Of a stretch of DNA of 64,000 bases, positions 11,013-22,560 are shown piece by piece; positions within the stretch are counted from its first letter, which is position 1, and the number at the start of each line of letters is the position of its first letter. Origin of the DNA: Cervus elaphus. Lineage: Eukaryota > Chordata > Mammalia > Artiodactyla > Cervidae. A program made the position numbers and the translations under genes. The stretch covers positions 64,680,052-64,744,051 of the forward strand of contig NC_057815.1 of NCBI RefSeq assembly GCF_910594005.1, written 5' to 3'. The notes under the pieces were generated by a model. That model searched no databases and was not told the DNA's origin. It was given only the letters and a program-made list of their open reading frames with translations.

Positions 11013-11593
11013 AGCTCAATTCAGTTCAGTTGCTCAGTCGTGTCGGACTCTTTGCCACCCCATGAACTGCAGCACACCAGGCCTCCCTGTCCATCACCAA
11101 CTCCTGGAGTTTACCCAAACTCGTGTCCATTGAGTCAGTGATGCCATCCAACCATCTCATCCTCTGCCATCCCCTTCTCCTCCTGCCTTCAATCTTTTCC
11201 AGTATCAGGGTCTTTTCAAATGAGTCAGCTCTTCGTATCAGGTGGCCAAAATATTGGAGTTTCAGCTTTGACATCAGTCCTTCCAGTGAACACCCAGGAC
11301 TGATTTCCTTTAGGATGGACTGGCTGGATCTCCTTGCAGTCCAAGGGAGTCTGAAGAGTCTTCTCCAACACCACAGTTCAAAAACATCAATTCTTCGGCG
11401 CTCAGCTTTCTTTATAGTCCAACTCTCACATTCATACATGACTACTGGAAAAACCATAGCCTTGACTAGACAGGCCTTTCTTGACAAAGTAATGTCTCTG
11501 CTTTTTAATATGCTGTCTAGGTTGGTCATAACTTTCCTTCCAAGGAGTAAGTGTCTTTTAATTTCATGGCTGCAATCACCATCTGCAGTGAAG
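11013..11593 (-). mobile_element. BovB LINE, 3' end (nearly open frame)
   Basis: Antisense BovB beginning with the complement of the 'ctgaactgaa' tail. On the minus strand the BovB C-terminal protein is open from DGDCSHEIKRHLLLGRKVMTNLDSILKSRDITL through ELWCWRRLFRLPWTARRSS to the tail without a stop, so it is a comparatively young copy. It is still 5'-truncated with no reverse transcriptase core. Confidence 0.95.
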
Positions 11594-11724
11594 GGTGCAA
11601 TAAATTTTGGCATGTATTTCACAAGAATGAAAATCAATAGTAACTTCTCTGAAGCAATTTTCCAATGTTCCAGGTGAGTCTAAAATCTTGATATCCCTCC
11701 TTAAGGCTAAAATCATTGTAAAGC

Positions 11725-11832
11725 TTGGAACTTCCCTGGTGGTCCTGTGGCTAAGACTCCACACCCCTAATGCAGGGGGCCTGAGTTCGCTCTCTGGTCA
11801 GGGAACTAGATGCCACATGTCACAACTAAGAT
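11725..11832 (+). repeat. CHR-type SINE
   Basis: 'ggaacttccctggtggtcct', 'gtggctaagactccacaccc', 'taatgcagggggcctgagtt', 'ctctggtcagggaactagat' match the tRNA-derived CHR family shared by cetaceans, hippos and ruminants. Distinct from Bov-tA. Confidence 0.8.
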
Positions 11833-11864
11833 ATGAATATGTATGTAGTTATATTTGTTACAAG

Positions 11865-11896
<32 letters not shown>

Positions 11897-12848
11897 CATA
11901 AAACCTGGATGATTATACACCAAAATGAACAGCAAATTTCTCTGGGTAGTAAAATCATGTACAAGTTTAATCTTCATCTTACTAATTTTCTATAGAATAT
12001 TTACATAAAATGAAAATGTTTTCAAAAGAAGTATAAACAATATGATCTCATGTTGTAGAGAAAGTAGTACTTCACCTTGAGATGAAGTGGTTGTAATTAC
12101 CTCATTGGATAGGTGACACCAAGCTGAGCCTTGAAAGATAAATGGTGAGAATTCATTAAAATGTGAAAAGTAGAGGACATTCCAGTCAAATGGATTATTT
12201 AGGGAAAATGTACCAAGACACCTGAAAACATGACTGAACATGGAGACGTTAAAAATATGCAGTTCCTTAAGACTGAATAATAGGCTGTATGAAAGTGATG
12301 TGGAAATGGTTGCTGATAAGGAAGCCTGCATTTATCTGTACCATTTTGAAGGGAATGATCTTTGAGAAACAATCCCCAAAAGTCAAAAGTTAGAAGTATA
12401 GCACCTCTTCACTACCATCACACTTTGAGTAGGGATATGAAGCAATGAAGGTTTTACATGAGTGTCCAGAGATGTGTGAGATGTCTTGGGACTTAACATA
12501 GCTCAAGACAGAAAGCCTACTTTTTTTTTTAATCTAATTGGGACTTAATATTACATTTGACTATTCCCAAAGTTGAACTGAATATTACTGAGTTAGACAT
12601 GACTGCCAGAGAACAACCTGTCCACTCCCAAATAATAAGTTGTAAGTATCTCAGTCAACCCACAGGCACGGCTTTCAGACTGATTTGAGAGGCAAGGCTC
12701 ACAGGCTCAAGTAAGTTACTCCAGAGCCTGTAACTCCATGAGTCATTTTTCCTGCTGACTTAGTACTAGTTCTCTTGTTCACTGCTGCCAAAGTACATTT
12801 CATGGAGGACCACAATTTCTGAGAAACCAGTCTCTGTCATCCCCAAAG
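11833..12848. other. Unassigned 3' flank of the second receptor
   Basis: Contains a short TA run (11870-11889) and otherwise unremarkable sequence, including the 3' flank and presumably the 3' UTR of the second receptor. I see no strong AATAAA for that gene on the minus strand; a weak ATTAAA lies near 12528-12533. Confidence 0.3.
11870..11889. repeat. (TA)n microsatellite
   Basis: Ten TA dinucleotides just after a CHR SINE, a position where SINE tails often seed microsatellites. Confidence 0.9.
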
Positions 12849-13793
12849 TCATTTCTGCTTATTAAACAACACGTAAACGACTTGGTGTCGTATCTGTTTC
12901 GTCTTGACTCCATAAATGATGGGATTAAGCATAGGTGGAGCAAGCATGCTGACATTGGCCAGTAGGATGTGGATGTGTAGTGGGATGTCACGTCCAAAGC
13001 ACTGAGTGAGGACTGAGAAGATCCCAGGCCCATAAAAAAGGATGATGACACAGACGTGGGAGCCACATGTGTTGAGAGCTTTGTGACGAGCCTCTTGGGA
13101 AGGAATGTGGAAGACAGCATGGAGAATCAGAACATAGGAAACAAAAATGAGGGCAATATCTAGGATCACTGTTGACATCAAGACAAAAAATCCATACCAG
13201 ATGTTTACTTGGATGTCATCACAGGCATACTTGGCCAAGCCAATGTGTTCACAGAATGTATGTGGGAGGATGTTATTTCTGCAAAAGTGCAGCCTCTTCA
13301 GAAGAAATACTATGGGGAAAATGGTACAATGTGCTCTCAAGAAAACAGCCACACCAATTTTCCCTATCAGAGAGTGGGTGAGTATTGTGGTGTATCTCAG
13401 TGGGTAACATACTGCAATGTAGCGGTCAAATGCCATAATTAGCAAGATGCCTGACTCAGAAATGAAGGAGGAATGCTGGAAGTAGAGTTGGGCAATGCAG
13501 CCATTAAGAGATATTTCCCTCCTGTTACACCAGAAAATGGCCAATGTCTTGGGTTCTGTGGTTGAGGCAAAAACAATGTCAACTGCAGCCAGCATACAGA
13601 GGAAAAGATACATAGGTTCATGAAGGCTGCTCTTGATGAGGATGATGAAGATGAGCAGACCATTTCCAAAGAGGGCAACGACATAGGAGATGAAGAAGGG
13701 GATGGAAATCCACAGGTGTAGGTCTTCTTGGCCTGGAATGCCCAGCAGATAGAAGACTATATGGTTAACACCACTGTCGTTGAAGCCATCCAT
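12849..13793 (-). CDS. OR52B4-like: Olfactory receptor, OR52B4-like (intact)
   Basis: A 314-residue class I odorant receptor, one exon, no stop or shift. Visible marks: N-glycosylation site N5-D-S, FGN in TM1 (42-44), PMYLFLCML (60-68), C99, MAFDRYIAVC (120-129), HTFCEHIGLAKYAC in loop 2 (178-191), KALNTCGSHVCVI before TM6 (238-250), PPMLNPIIYGVKTKQI in TM7 and the tail (286-301), ending in FNKQK. These, especially the LAKYACDDI and HAVFHIPSQEA stretches, match OR52B4-type receptors. The ATG is supported by family alignment and by a splice acceptor 40 bases upstream (13833-13834). It is tandemly related to the genes at 31666 and 52640. Odd residues include NRREISLNG in loop 1, where relatives have HAGEISLD. 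Expression would be limited to olfactory neurons with one-allele choice, as for the family. Confidence 0.95.
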   Translation of the reverse strand: MDGFNDSGVNHIVFYLLGIPGQEDLHLWISIPFFISYVVALFGNGLLIFIILIKSSLHEPMYLFLCMLAAVDIVFASTTEPKTLAIFWCNRREISLNGCIAQLYFQHSSFISESGILLIMAFDRYIAVCYPLRYTTILTHSLIGKIGVAVFLRAHCTIFPIVFLLKRLHFCRNNILPHTFCEHIGLAKYACDDIQVNIWYGFFVLMSTVILDIALIFVSYVLILHAVFHIPSQEARHKALNTCGSHVCVIILFYGPGIFSVLTQCFGRDIPLHIHILLANVSMLAPPMLNPIIYGVKTKQIRHQVVYVLFNKQK

Positions 13794-13832
13794 TCCTAAG
13801 ACAGGCTAATGTGGACTTATCCTGAATTTCTC

Positions 13833-13856
13833 CTAATAGAGACAAAGAGAAATACA
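13833..13856 (-). promoter_or_regulatory. Splice acceptor before OR52B4-like exon
   Basis: On the minus strand a pyrimidine tract TTTCTCTTTGTCTCTATTAG ends in AG at 13833-13834, 40 bases before the start codon. Receptor genes usually have 5' non-coding exons joined just upstream of the coding exon, so this is the likely 5' boundary of the coding exon. Confidence 0.55.
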
Positions 13857-13860
13857 AGTT

Positions 13861-15009
13861 ATATATGTTTTCCTAGGTTTTCTGCTTAACTGTATCAAAT
13901 TAAATGTCTGCATTTACCTCTATTTCCTCCTAATATCCTGCCAAAATATCAGTAAAATAACAAAAATATCATAAACCAAAAAAGCAGAAGAGAACACAAT
14001 AGCAGAGAAGGAGTGGTAATGTTTTGAAAGCAGGTGGACAACTATTGACCAAACAAATGGGAAAAAACGAATAACTTCTGGATGAAAACAAGAATCTAGG
14101 CAATTTTCACTGAAGAATGCAGATAGTTTCCAGAATTAGAGATATCAGATACTTCTCTAAATAAGGATAAAAATAGGTTTTAAAACATTATTGGTTGAAA
14201 ATCTGTTTTAAGAGCAGTTAGAGTCCTAGATCCTCTTTCTCAACCTGTTCACCCAGGTCCCACTTTCCTTATCCAGCAGAATACTGGAAGTTTTTTCCCA
14301 TGTGAAGTTAAGCCTGGAGATGATAGGCATAACTTGCGCAAGAATGCTATGCTAAAAAGCAGGGATTCCATAACCCTATATTACAGATCTTACAATCCCA
14401 CTTGAATTTAAGAATGAGGCACTAAAAAAAGTAAAGCACTGTATAGAAAATAAATCATGAGAAAAAATTGCCGGGAGAGGCTCGTGAGGTTGTGCCTGCT
14501 GACAGTGACTGCCAGCAGGTCAGTCTGTGGCCACACAAGCACTTTGAGTACCCATTCTCTCCTGAGGAAAGGCATCCATCCTCCTGAAGGAGATGGAAGA
14601 AGTAAAAATAGATATGATGGTGCACTGAGGTTTGGTGGCCAGCTGTTCATACAATGCTGATGAAAACCTAGCGGGAAAAAGAGATGAAGCAAAATAAGAG
14701 CCAGAAGAGGACCAGATTTTAGATGGTTATGCTCATTGGGTACTTTCAGAGGGGCAAAGAGGCTTTCTTTACTGGGAAGCATAAAATAGAGGCTAAGGGG
14801 CACAAGAATTGAGTCTATAAGTGAAGTTGTATGATAGAGTTGTTGATTGTCTAGCTGGGATCATTCGATGATTATCTCTCAAATGCCTCATGAAGACTTC
14901 AGTTGCCTTCCTCTCTCTGGACAATTCACCTCCACCTCCCTGTCTCATGCTGCAGAGAGAACTAACTTTATTCAGATTACTTATCATCTGCCTAATATAT
15001 TGGAATATG
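13861..15009. other. Intron/5' flank of second receptor, unassigned
   Basis: No repeat that I can name and no convincing gene. A 131-codon minus-strand open frame (14408-14803) has a leucine/proline-rich translation without a domain. This stretch lies inside the presumed 5' intron of the second receptor. Confidence 0.3.
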
Positions 15010-15506
15010 CTTATTGATACATCTCTCTATAAACCACTCCTTTCACTACATTTTCACCAGGAGTCTAATCATCAGAAGACCTCTCTCAGATAGAAGCATA
15101 TCTGATTACCTGTCAATGTACCACCAATTAATTGGGAGCTTTCTGAGACCTGAGTATTACTTCTTTTCTTTGTGCATCTCCAGAAACAAGCATACTGAGG
15201 TACAATATAAATTCTCAAAATGTTTCATGAAGCAACAAAATGCAAACATTGGATAGGTGCAATGAGGATTAGGGCAAGGAAATTGTGAATAAGATCCTTT
15301 AAATGCTTTAGATATTTACAGCAGTACAGACCAGTGCAAATACAGAGCCTTATCTGGAGGGACTCAAGGATTTTTGGCACCCTGAGAGCTAAACAGAGTC
15401 CCAGTGCCCAGCACATCTTCACTACAGGCAACACTTCCCACTCTACTTGGACAGCCCTTATTTCTGAGTCTGGAACAGTGGTGTGCTGGTAAACCAGCTC
15501 ACTACA

Positions 15507-15680
15507 TGTGTGTGTGTGTATATATATATATACACACTTACATATATATAAAATGTATATATAAGTATATACATATATACTATGTATAAATAGTACATAT
15601 ATAGTATGCATATATGAAATATGCATATATGTATAGCATGTATATAAAAGTATCTATATATATATATAGTAAAATTAAAC
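15507..15680. repeat. TG/TA-rich simple repeat
   Basis: A TG run passes into TA repeats and then a long degenerate 'atatatgtata' stretch. It interrupts the upstream block shared by the second and third receptors; the third has only a shorter version near 33765-33805. Confidence 0.85.
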
Positions 15681-16060
15681 CCTGATTTAATGTATTTGCC
15701 AATTTCCATGGTGTATATTCATCTACCATGGTCAATTTCATTTACCAATAAAAAGTCACTCGAGTTTGACTTTGAAAGAAATGCACACAATTGATTTTGC
15801 TAGCCAGTGAATGTGGCTCCAACAGACAACTGCTCTTGTCTCTCTGCTTCACTCTAGACAATGGTCCTAATATTTTTAACCACCTAAGATTCAGTACACC
15901 TAGCTGAAATTATACCCCACAGCAATAAAATATGACTCACCTGCTTCAAACGAAGTGTTTATGGGCTAGAAGAGAATTAGTCACAATAGGAATCTCAGAG
16001 TGATGAGACCAAAAGCTGAGATTTTATATATTTGCTAGAAGATCTCAGGGGTACCTATTA

Positions 16061-16081
16061 CCCCCAGGGAGTCCATAATTA
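16061..16081 (-). promoter_or_regulatory. O/E-like site next to TAATTA (putative promoter)
   Basis: On the minus strand TAATTA (16076-16081) is followed after a few bases by TCCCTGGGGG (16061-16070), close to the Olf1/EBF palindrome TCCCNNGGGA. O/E and homeodomain sites side by side are the hallmark of olfactory receptor promoters. The matching place upstream of the third receptor keeps the O/E-like site. Location 2.3 kb before the coding exon is reasonable. Function is inference. Confidence 0.4.
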
Positions 16082-16134
16082 GAATTGTCTTTTTAACATC
16101 TGCTCCTCTGATCCATACACACAGGTAACATATT

Positions 16135-18745
16135 TATGGCTCTCCAAGCAGCCAAAGGTGGAGAAGCTCTATACAGTCAGCAAAAACAAGACCGGGAGCT
16201 AACTGTGGCTCAGATCATGAACTCATTGCCAAATTCAGACTTAAACTGAAGAAAGTAGGGAAAACTACTAGACCATTCAGGTATGACCTAAATCAAATCC
16301 CTTATAATTATACAGTGAAAGTGAGAAATAGTTTTAAGGGACTAGATATGATAGCCAGAGTGCCTGATGAACTATGGGCAGAGGTTCGTGACATTGTACA
16401 GAAGACAGGGATTAAGACCATACCCATGGAAAAGAAATGCAAAATAGCAAAATGGCTGTCTGAGGAGGCATTACAAATAGCTGTGAAGCATACTAACACA
16501 TATATATGGAATTTAGAAAGATGGTAATGATAACCCTATATGCAAAACAGAAAAAGAGACACAGATGTACATAACAGACTTTTGGACTCTGTGGGAGAAG
16601 GCGAGGGTGGGATGTTTCGAGAGAACAGCATGTATATTATCTATAGTGAAACAGATCACCAGCCCAGGTGGGATGCATGAGACAAGTGCTCGGGCCTGGT
16701 GCACTGGGAAGACCCAGAGGAATCGGGTGGAGAGGGAGGTGGGAGGGGGATGGGGATGGGGAATACATGTAACTCCATGGCTGATTCATGTCAATGTATG
16801 ACAAAAGCCACTGCAATGTTGTGAAGTAATTAGCCTCCAACTAATAAAAATAAATGGAAAAAAAAAAACCAAATAGCTGTGAAAAGAAGAGAACCTAAAA
16901 GCAAAGGAGAAAAAAAAAAAGATATATTCATTTGAATGCATAGTTCCAAAGAATAGCAAGGAGAGATAAGAAAGCCTTCCTCAGTGATCAGTGCAAAGAA
17001 ATAGAGGAAAACAATAGAATGGGAAAGACTAGAGATCTCTTCAAGAAAATTAGAGATACCAAAGGAACATTACATGCAAAGATGAGCTCAAAAAAGGGAA
17101 GAAATGGTATGGACCTAACAGAAGCAGAAGATATTAAGAAGAGGTGGGAAGAATACACAGAACTATACAAAAAAGATCTTCATGACCAAGATAATCATGA
17201 TGGTGTGATCACTCACCTAGAGCCAGACATCCTGGAATATGAAGTCAAGTGTGCCTTAGGAAGCATCGCTACAAACAAAGATAGTGGAGGTGATGGAATT
17301 CCAGTTAAGCTATTTCAAATCCTAAAAGATCATGCTGTGAAAGTGCTGCACTCAGTATACCAGCAAATTTGGAAAACTCAGCAGTTGCCACAGGACTGGA
17401 AAAGGTCAGTTTTCATTTCAATCCCAAAGGAAGGCAATGCCAAAGAATGCTCAAACACTGCACAACTGCACTCATCTCATATGCTAGTAAAGTAATGCTC
17501 AAAATTCTCCAAGTCCGGCTTCAACAATACGTGAACCATGAACTTCCAGATGTTCAAGCTGGTTTTAGAAAAGGCAGAGGAACCAGAGATCAAATTGCCA
17601 GCATCAGCTGGATTATCGAAAAAGCAACAGTTCCAGAAAAATATCTATTTCTGCTTTGACGACTATGTCAAAGCCTTTGACTGTGTGGATCACAACAAAT
17701 ATTGGAAATTTCTGAAAGTGATGGGAATACCAGATCACCTGACATGCCTCTTGAGAAATCTGTATGCAGGTCAGGAAGCAGCAGTTAGAAGTGGACATAG
17801 AACAGAAGACTGGTTCCAAATCGGGAAAGGAGTACGTCAAGGCTGTATATTCTCACCCTGCTTATTTCACTTATATGCAGAGTACATCATGAGAAACGCT
17901 GGGCCGGGTGAAGCACAAATTGGAATCAAGAGTGCTGGGAGAAATATTAATAACTTCAGATATGCAGATGACAGTACCTTTATGACACAAAGCAAAGAAC
18001 TAAAGAGCCTCTTGATAAAAGTGAAAGAGGAGAGTGAAAATGTTGGCTTAAAGCTCAACATTCAGGAAACTAAGATCATGGCATCTGATCCCATGATGGC
18101 AAATAGATGGGGAAACAGTGGCAGACTATATTTTGGGGGGCTCCAAAGTCACTGCAGATGGTGACTGCAGCCATGAAATTAAAAAATGCTTACTCCTTGG
18201 AAGAAAAGTTGTGACCAACCGAGAGAGTGTATTAAAAAGCAGAGACATTACTTTGCCAATAAAGGTCCATCCAGTCAAGGCTATGGTTTTTCCAGTAGTC
18301 ATGTATGGATGTGAGAATTGGACTATAAAGAAAGCTGAGCACTGAAGAATTGATTCTTTTGAACTGAAGTCTTGGATAAGACTCTTGAGAGTCCCTTGGA
18401 CTGCAGGGAGATCAAACCATCCTAAAGGAGCCCTGGATTTCCTAAAGGAAATAAGTCCTAAATTTTCATTGGAAGGACTGATGCTGAAGCTGAAACTCCA
18501 ATGCTTTCACCACCTGATGCAAAGAACTGACTCATTGGAAAGGACCCTGATGCTGGGAAAGATTGAAGGCAGGAGGAGAAGGGGATGACAGAGGATGAGA
18601 TGGTTGGATGGCATCACTGACTCAATGGACATGAGTTTGAGTAAACTCCGGGAGTTGGTGATGGACAGGGGGGCCTGGCGAGCTGCAGTCCATGGGGTTT
18701 CAAAGAGTCAGACACGACTGAGCAACTAAACTGAACTGAACTGAA
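16135..18745 (+). mobile_element. BovB LINE, 5'-truncated, carrying an L1 insert
   Basis: Long BovB copy. It begins at the 'aaggtggagaagctctatac' region after the endonuclease domain and runs through the reverse transcriptase to the 'ctgaactgaactgaa' tail. Protein segments seen in several frames: QVRLQQYVNHELPDVQAGFR, DDYVKAFDCVDHNKYW, LRNLYAGQEAAVRSGH, KGVRQGCIFSPCLFHLYAEY and the YADD box (RYADDSTFM). Stops and shifts break it, so it is dead. An L1 3' end is inserted near its left end (16488-16869). About 2.2 kb of BovB once the insert is removed. Confidence 0.95.
16488..16869 (+). mobile_element. L1 3' end inserted in BovB, with TSD
   Basis: A 5'-truncated ruminant L1 3' UTR ('catactaacacatatatatg', 'gaaacagatcaccagcccag', 'cctccaactaataaaaataa', then an A run). 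It is flanked by the 14-base duplication CAAATAGCTGTGAA at 16474-16487 and 16870-16883, with BovB sequence continuing on both sides. A clean target-primed insertion later than the BovB. Confidence 0.95.
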
Positions 18746-20904
18746 GCCTGTGCATCCCCTCCTCCACAACACATGTGTGCATGTGTTATTTTTAATGAAT
18801 GGATTGTTAGCATTACTGCACCAAATAATCTTGTTTCCAAGTTCATCAGAGAGGGTATAGGGCTTTAGTCTTCCATCATCAAAACAGCCTGAGAAAGAAG
18901 TAGCTTGTTTGACTGAGCAAACAGCCACCTCCTGCAAAGACCTTGAAACAGGATGGAATGATTTTCAGAAGTCATCTATCCTTAATGGCACCGTAGCATG
19001 ATCTTCAGGAATAGACAAAGTGAGAATGGTGCTCTGGCCTAGGATTTGCTCAGCTATGCCTCACTGAGTTTCTCAAGCTCTGAGACAGCTAGTGATGTCC
19101 TTAGACAATTACATACAAACCTCTATTCTTTAATGTCTCTTATTCTAGCTATGTGACATTCTTAGAATCTGTAATTCCTGGATTTTAGTATTCCTATTAT
19201 ATCATAATTTACATCCTATCAACATGCATGTCTGTAATAAGAGAATGTAAATGAATTGTGTGTTTCATGTTTTACAGAACAACCCTTGAGGAGACTGAGG
19301 AGACTGAGACTAATAACTCCTGTCATGGGAACATTAATGTGGCTTCTGAGGGAGTGATGATTGCTGGGAGAAACCTCCAATCTCACTGTCAGGCCATGTT
19401 CTTCGGTAATCTCTCAAGGGTGCATTCGAAACCTTTAATGATCTGATTCGTGACCTGCTTTATAGCAAGACTTCCCACATCACCTTCAAAGGAAACTGAG
19501 GTTCAGACACACCAGGTCATTAACTCCTCAACTTTCCCAGGTCATGTCATATCCTCCAGGTCATTAACTCCTCAACTTTCCCAGGTCATGTCATATCCTC
19601 CAGGTATTTCTGCTCTGTCTTGGGATAATCTCCACTGATTTATTGAAAATACTTATTCCCCTTTTCATACCCAGTTCTCATCTTGTCTCCCCTGTGACAC
19701 TTTCTCTAACCACAGCTCCCTCTCAATGTGTTGTTTAGATGGTAATTCCTCTCTGATAAAAATAGCATGTTGTCGGTAATTATTTAATAACTTTTGACTA
19801 AAAATCTATGTTCCTTGTAGATAGCATTAGAAATTATGAATAAGGATAAATGTGAAATGGAACTCATAAACCCATAAATTTATAGCCCTCAAGCAACTTT
19901 ATTGTAAAATGTTGTTTTCTATGGTTGTACATATGCATATATATTTATATGTTATGTCTACAACTAACCTGAATCTGTATCTGAATCTGTGTCTGTATTT
20001 TATCTCCATCTGTACCTAAAGATTTATCTATTCCTATATCTATCTGGAAAACATAATATGATACATATATATAGTTTTGATCATAGTACATACCATATTA
20101 TATATATGACCTGTAAGCTACTTTTCTATCAGTACAATGTTGACATTGATCATTTCTAATATATATGAGTACACATAAACAATATAAAATTATTATAAGT
20201 AATAAAATTACTGTGTCTATATCGTATTTCACTACAGAGTTTACTATAATTTATTTAACCAAGCATTTTTCTTTTAATTCCTTTCTGCATGGTATTATGA
20301 TTATATATTTGCAAATTTAATACTCAGTTTTACTTGTTGTTTAAGTACCAGCATAGATATGCTCTAAGTAAATTTATTTTTAAGTATTATCTTTAAATAT
20401 AAGATGCAAAAGCTCAACATAATAGTTGGGAAACAATAAAAATATGAAGAAAATCACTAGTCAGAAGAAAACCACTGTTAGCATTTTGGTTTACTGCTTT
20501 ACATTCCTTTCTCGCTCCATATATATCTTTATATATTTTCAATAATGGGCATTTAGAGCTTTCTATTTTTAGCTATATAAACAATGTTCCTCTGAATATC
20601 TTGTATATAAACCTTATTCTAATTGTTCAATTTTTATTTTAAGAATAGTCCTAGAATCAATCCTATGTTTCACACATTATAGATATTTTTAATGAGTCCT
20701 ATGAAATTGCACTTAGAAAGGCTGCATAGTATATATATCTCTTTGCACTAACAATACGGTTGAGTATTTTCATTTTTAAAAACTTCTTTCATTCTAAAGG
20801 ACAAAATGATATTGTATTTCAATTTTAATTGCATTTGTATTGCTACTGAGACTAAACATTTATCAGATACTCATATTTTATCCTATGACATAATGATAAC
20901 TACC
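18746..20904. other. Unassigned AT-rich stretch
   Basis: No gene and no nameable repeat, apart from the perfect 44-base tandem repeat listed separately. Long AT-rich runs between 19900 and 20900 look like degraded old sequence. Confidence 0.3.
19512..19605. repeat. 44-base perfect tandem repeat, 2.1 copies
   Basis: Copies at 19512-19555 and 19556-19599 are identical, followed by six more bases of a third. The unit begins CCAGGTCATTAACTCC. Confidence 0.97.
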
Positions 20905-21050
20905 ATTTGTTGAGTACTTATGTTACAGCTCCCACACTAAGCTTTTTATGTACACTACCTCACATAATCTTCACTTTGGCTCCATAATAAATGCTAAAGA
21001 TGAGGATATGGAAATCTACCAGGGAAATGGCAGAGACAGGCGCTAATTCA
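20905..21050 (+). repeat. MIR SINE (old)
   Basis: 'ttgttgagtacttatgttac', 'cacactaagctttttatgta', 'cctcacataatcttcac', 'atgctaaagatgaggata' follow the MIR order. Confidence 0.65.
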
Positions 21051-21384
21051 TTTTTTCTATTTAAGTTTGTGCTGTTTATCTCCTAGATGATTCTGGCTGC
21101 TCCCACTTATGCCTAATTACCTTTTTTTTTTCAGGTTATTTAACTCTTGAAAACTCTAATGTTATCCTTATCTTTTATCATTATTTTTTAATTTATTGAT
21201 AATAATGTGTTAACATTCCCATATTTAAGTATTTATCTAGTATGTCTGCCCTTCTTAATATTTTTATAAACTGATTTAAATATTAATAGCTATATTTGTG
21301 TCTTTTCTTTAATGTTTCTTTCATTGGTTAATCATAGGAAATTCTCCTTAAGCCAGGATTTGAATATTATTAACATCCATTTCT

Positions 21385-21560
21385 CTATTTTCATTTTCTG
21401 ATCTCTAAATTAGGATTATTTCATTAACATTACAGAGTTCTTATGGGGATTAAATGGCTTAATATATGTAAAGTGCTTAGAATGGCATTAGGCATATATG
21501 CGTTTGCTATTATGCGTTTAACACTATTAAAACATAGTGTTATGTATGTTTGCTATTATT
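21385..21560 (+). repeat. MIR SINE fragment (old)
   Basis: 'ggggattaaatggcttaata', 'tatgtaaagtgcttagaatg', 'gcattaggcatatatgcg' match the right half of MIR. Confidence 0.5.
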
Positions 21561-21599
21561 ATTATTATTAAAGATGATCTTCATTTGTCTTGAGATATC

Positions 21600-22332
21600 T
21601 TTATTTCACACTCAACAGTTTTTTTGAGTTTTATATTTAAATAATTATAGATTCACAGAAAGTTGCAAAACAAACTATAGATCGAAGATACTATTTATCC
21701 TTCATCCAGATTTCCCCAGCAGTGGCATCTTGCATGACTAAGTACATAAAAGTTACATAAAAGTACATAAAAGCAAAACATAAAGTTGACATGGGTACAA
21801 ACCGCAGAGCTCACTAGATTTCACTAGTTTTATATTCTCTACTTGTATGTATGCTTCTGTCTGTGTGTGTCATTTTATAATTATATAACATTAAAGACTG
21901 ACGAAACCATCACCACAATTAAAATACAAACTTGTTCTGTCACCATTTATGATATCCTTTGGAGCCTCACCCACATCCCTGTTTCCATGGCTGGTCCTTG
22001 ACAACCTTCTTCTCTAAAATTTTGTTATTTTGTGATATATATAACCTCTAGAGACTAGGTTTATTTCACTCAGTATAATTCCCTTAGGATTCATTCAAAA
22101 TGTTACATATATTAGTAGTGTATTTCTTTTTATTGTTGTGTCAAATGTCATGGTGAGAATGTACGTTGTGTTTTTAAACATTCACAGTAAATAACACTTG
22201 GGTTGTTTCCAGCTTTAGCTATTACGGATAAAGAAAGCTGCTATGAACATTCACGCAAAGGTTCTCATGTAAATATAAATTTTCATTTCTCTGGGATAAT
22301 GCTCAAACATGCAATTCTGGGTTATATCATAG
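21600..22332 (-). repeat. Old L1 LINE
   Basis: Antisense old L1: 'tagattcacagaaagttgca', 'atttccccagcagtggcatc', 'ttgcatgactaagtac', 'agctgctatgaacattc' (reverse sense). A related stretch lies at 60801-61094. Confidence 0.65.
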
Positions 22333-22560
22333 TGAAAGTGTTAGCTGCTCAGTCATGTCTGACCTTTACAACCCCATGGACTGTAGCCCACCAGGTTCCT
22401 CTGTCCATAGACTTCTTGGAGTGAGAATACTAAAGTGGGTTGCCATTTCCTTCTCCCGGGGATCTTCCTGACCCAGGGATCAAACCCAGGTCTCCTGAAT
22501 TGCAGGCAGATTCTTTACTGTCTGAGCCTGGTTTACCATTCTTTACCAGGGAAGCCCATA
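22333..22560 (-). repeat. Bov-tA SINE
   Basis: Antisense Bov-tA inserted in the old L1: 'gttagctgctcagtcatgtc', 'ctgtagcccaccaggttcct', 'gacccagggatcaaacccag', 'accagggaagccc'. It holds a small internal duplication ('ttaccattctttacc'). Confidence 0.92.

Larger units (their letters stand above)
15010..16090 (-). other. Upstream block shared with third receptor
   Basis: Aligns by eye, in order and same orientation, with 33270-34260, the upstream region of the receptor at 31666. Anchors include 'tctgattacctgtcaatgta' against 'tctgattagctcttgatgat', 'ccaattaattgggagctt' against 'ccaattgattgtgaactt', 'accccacagcaataaaat' against 'accccacagcaatacaat', and 'gtcacaataggaatctcaga' against 'atcacaataggactttcaga'. 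Both blocks lie 1.2-2.3 kb upstream of their coding exons. The simplest reading is that the gene was duplicated with its promoter and first exon. Confidence 0.7.

Noticed and set aside
14408..14803. 131-codon open frame upstream of the second receptor
   Set aside because: Leucine/proline-rich translation without a motif, inside the presumed 5' intron of the receptor.
19512..19605. CRISPR-like direct repeats
   Set aside because: Two adjacent copies without spacers in a mammalian genome; an ordinary tandem duplication.
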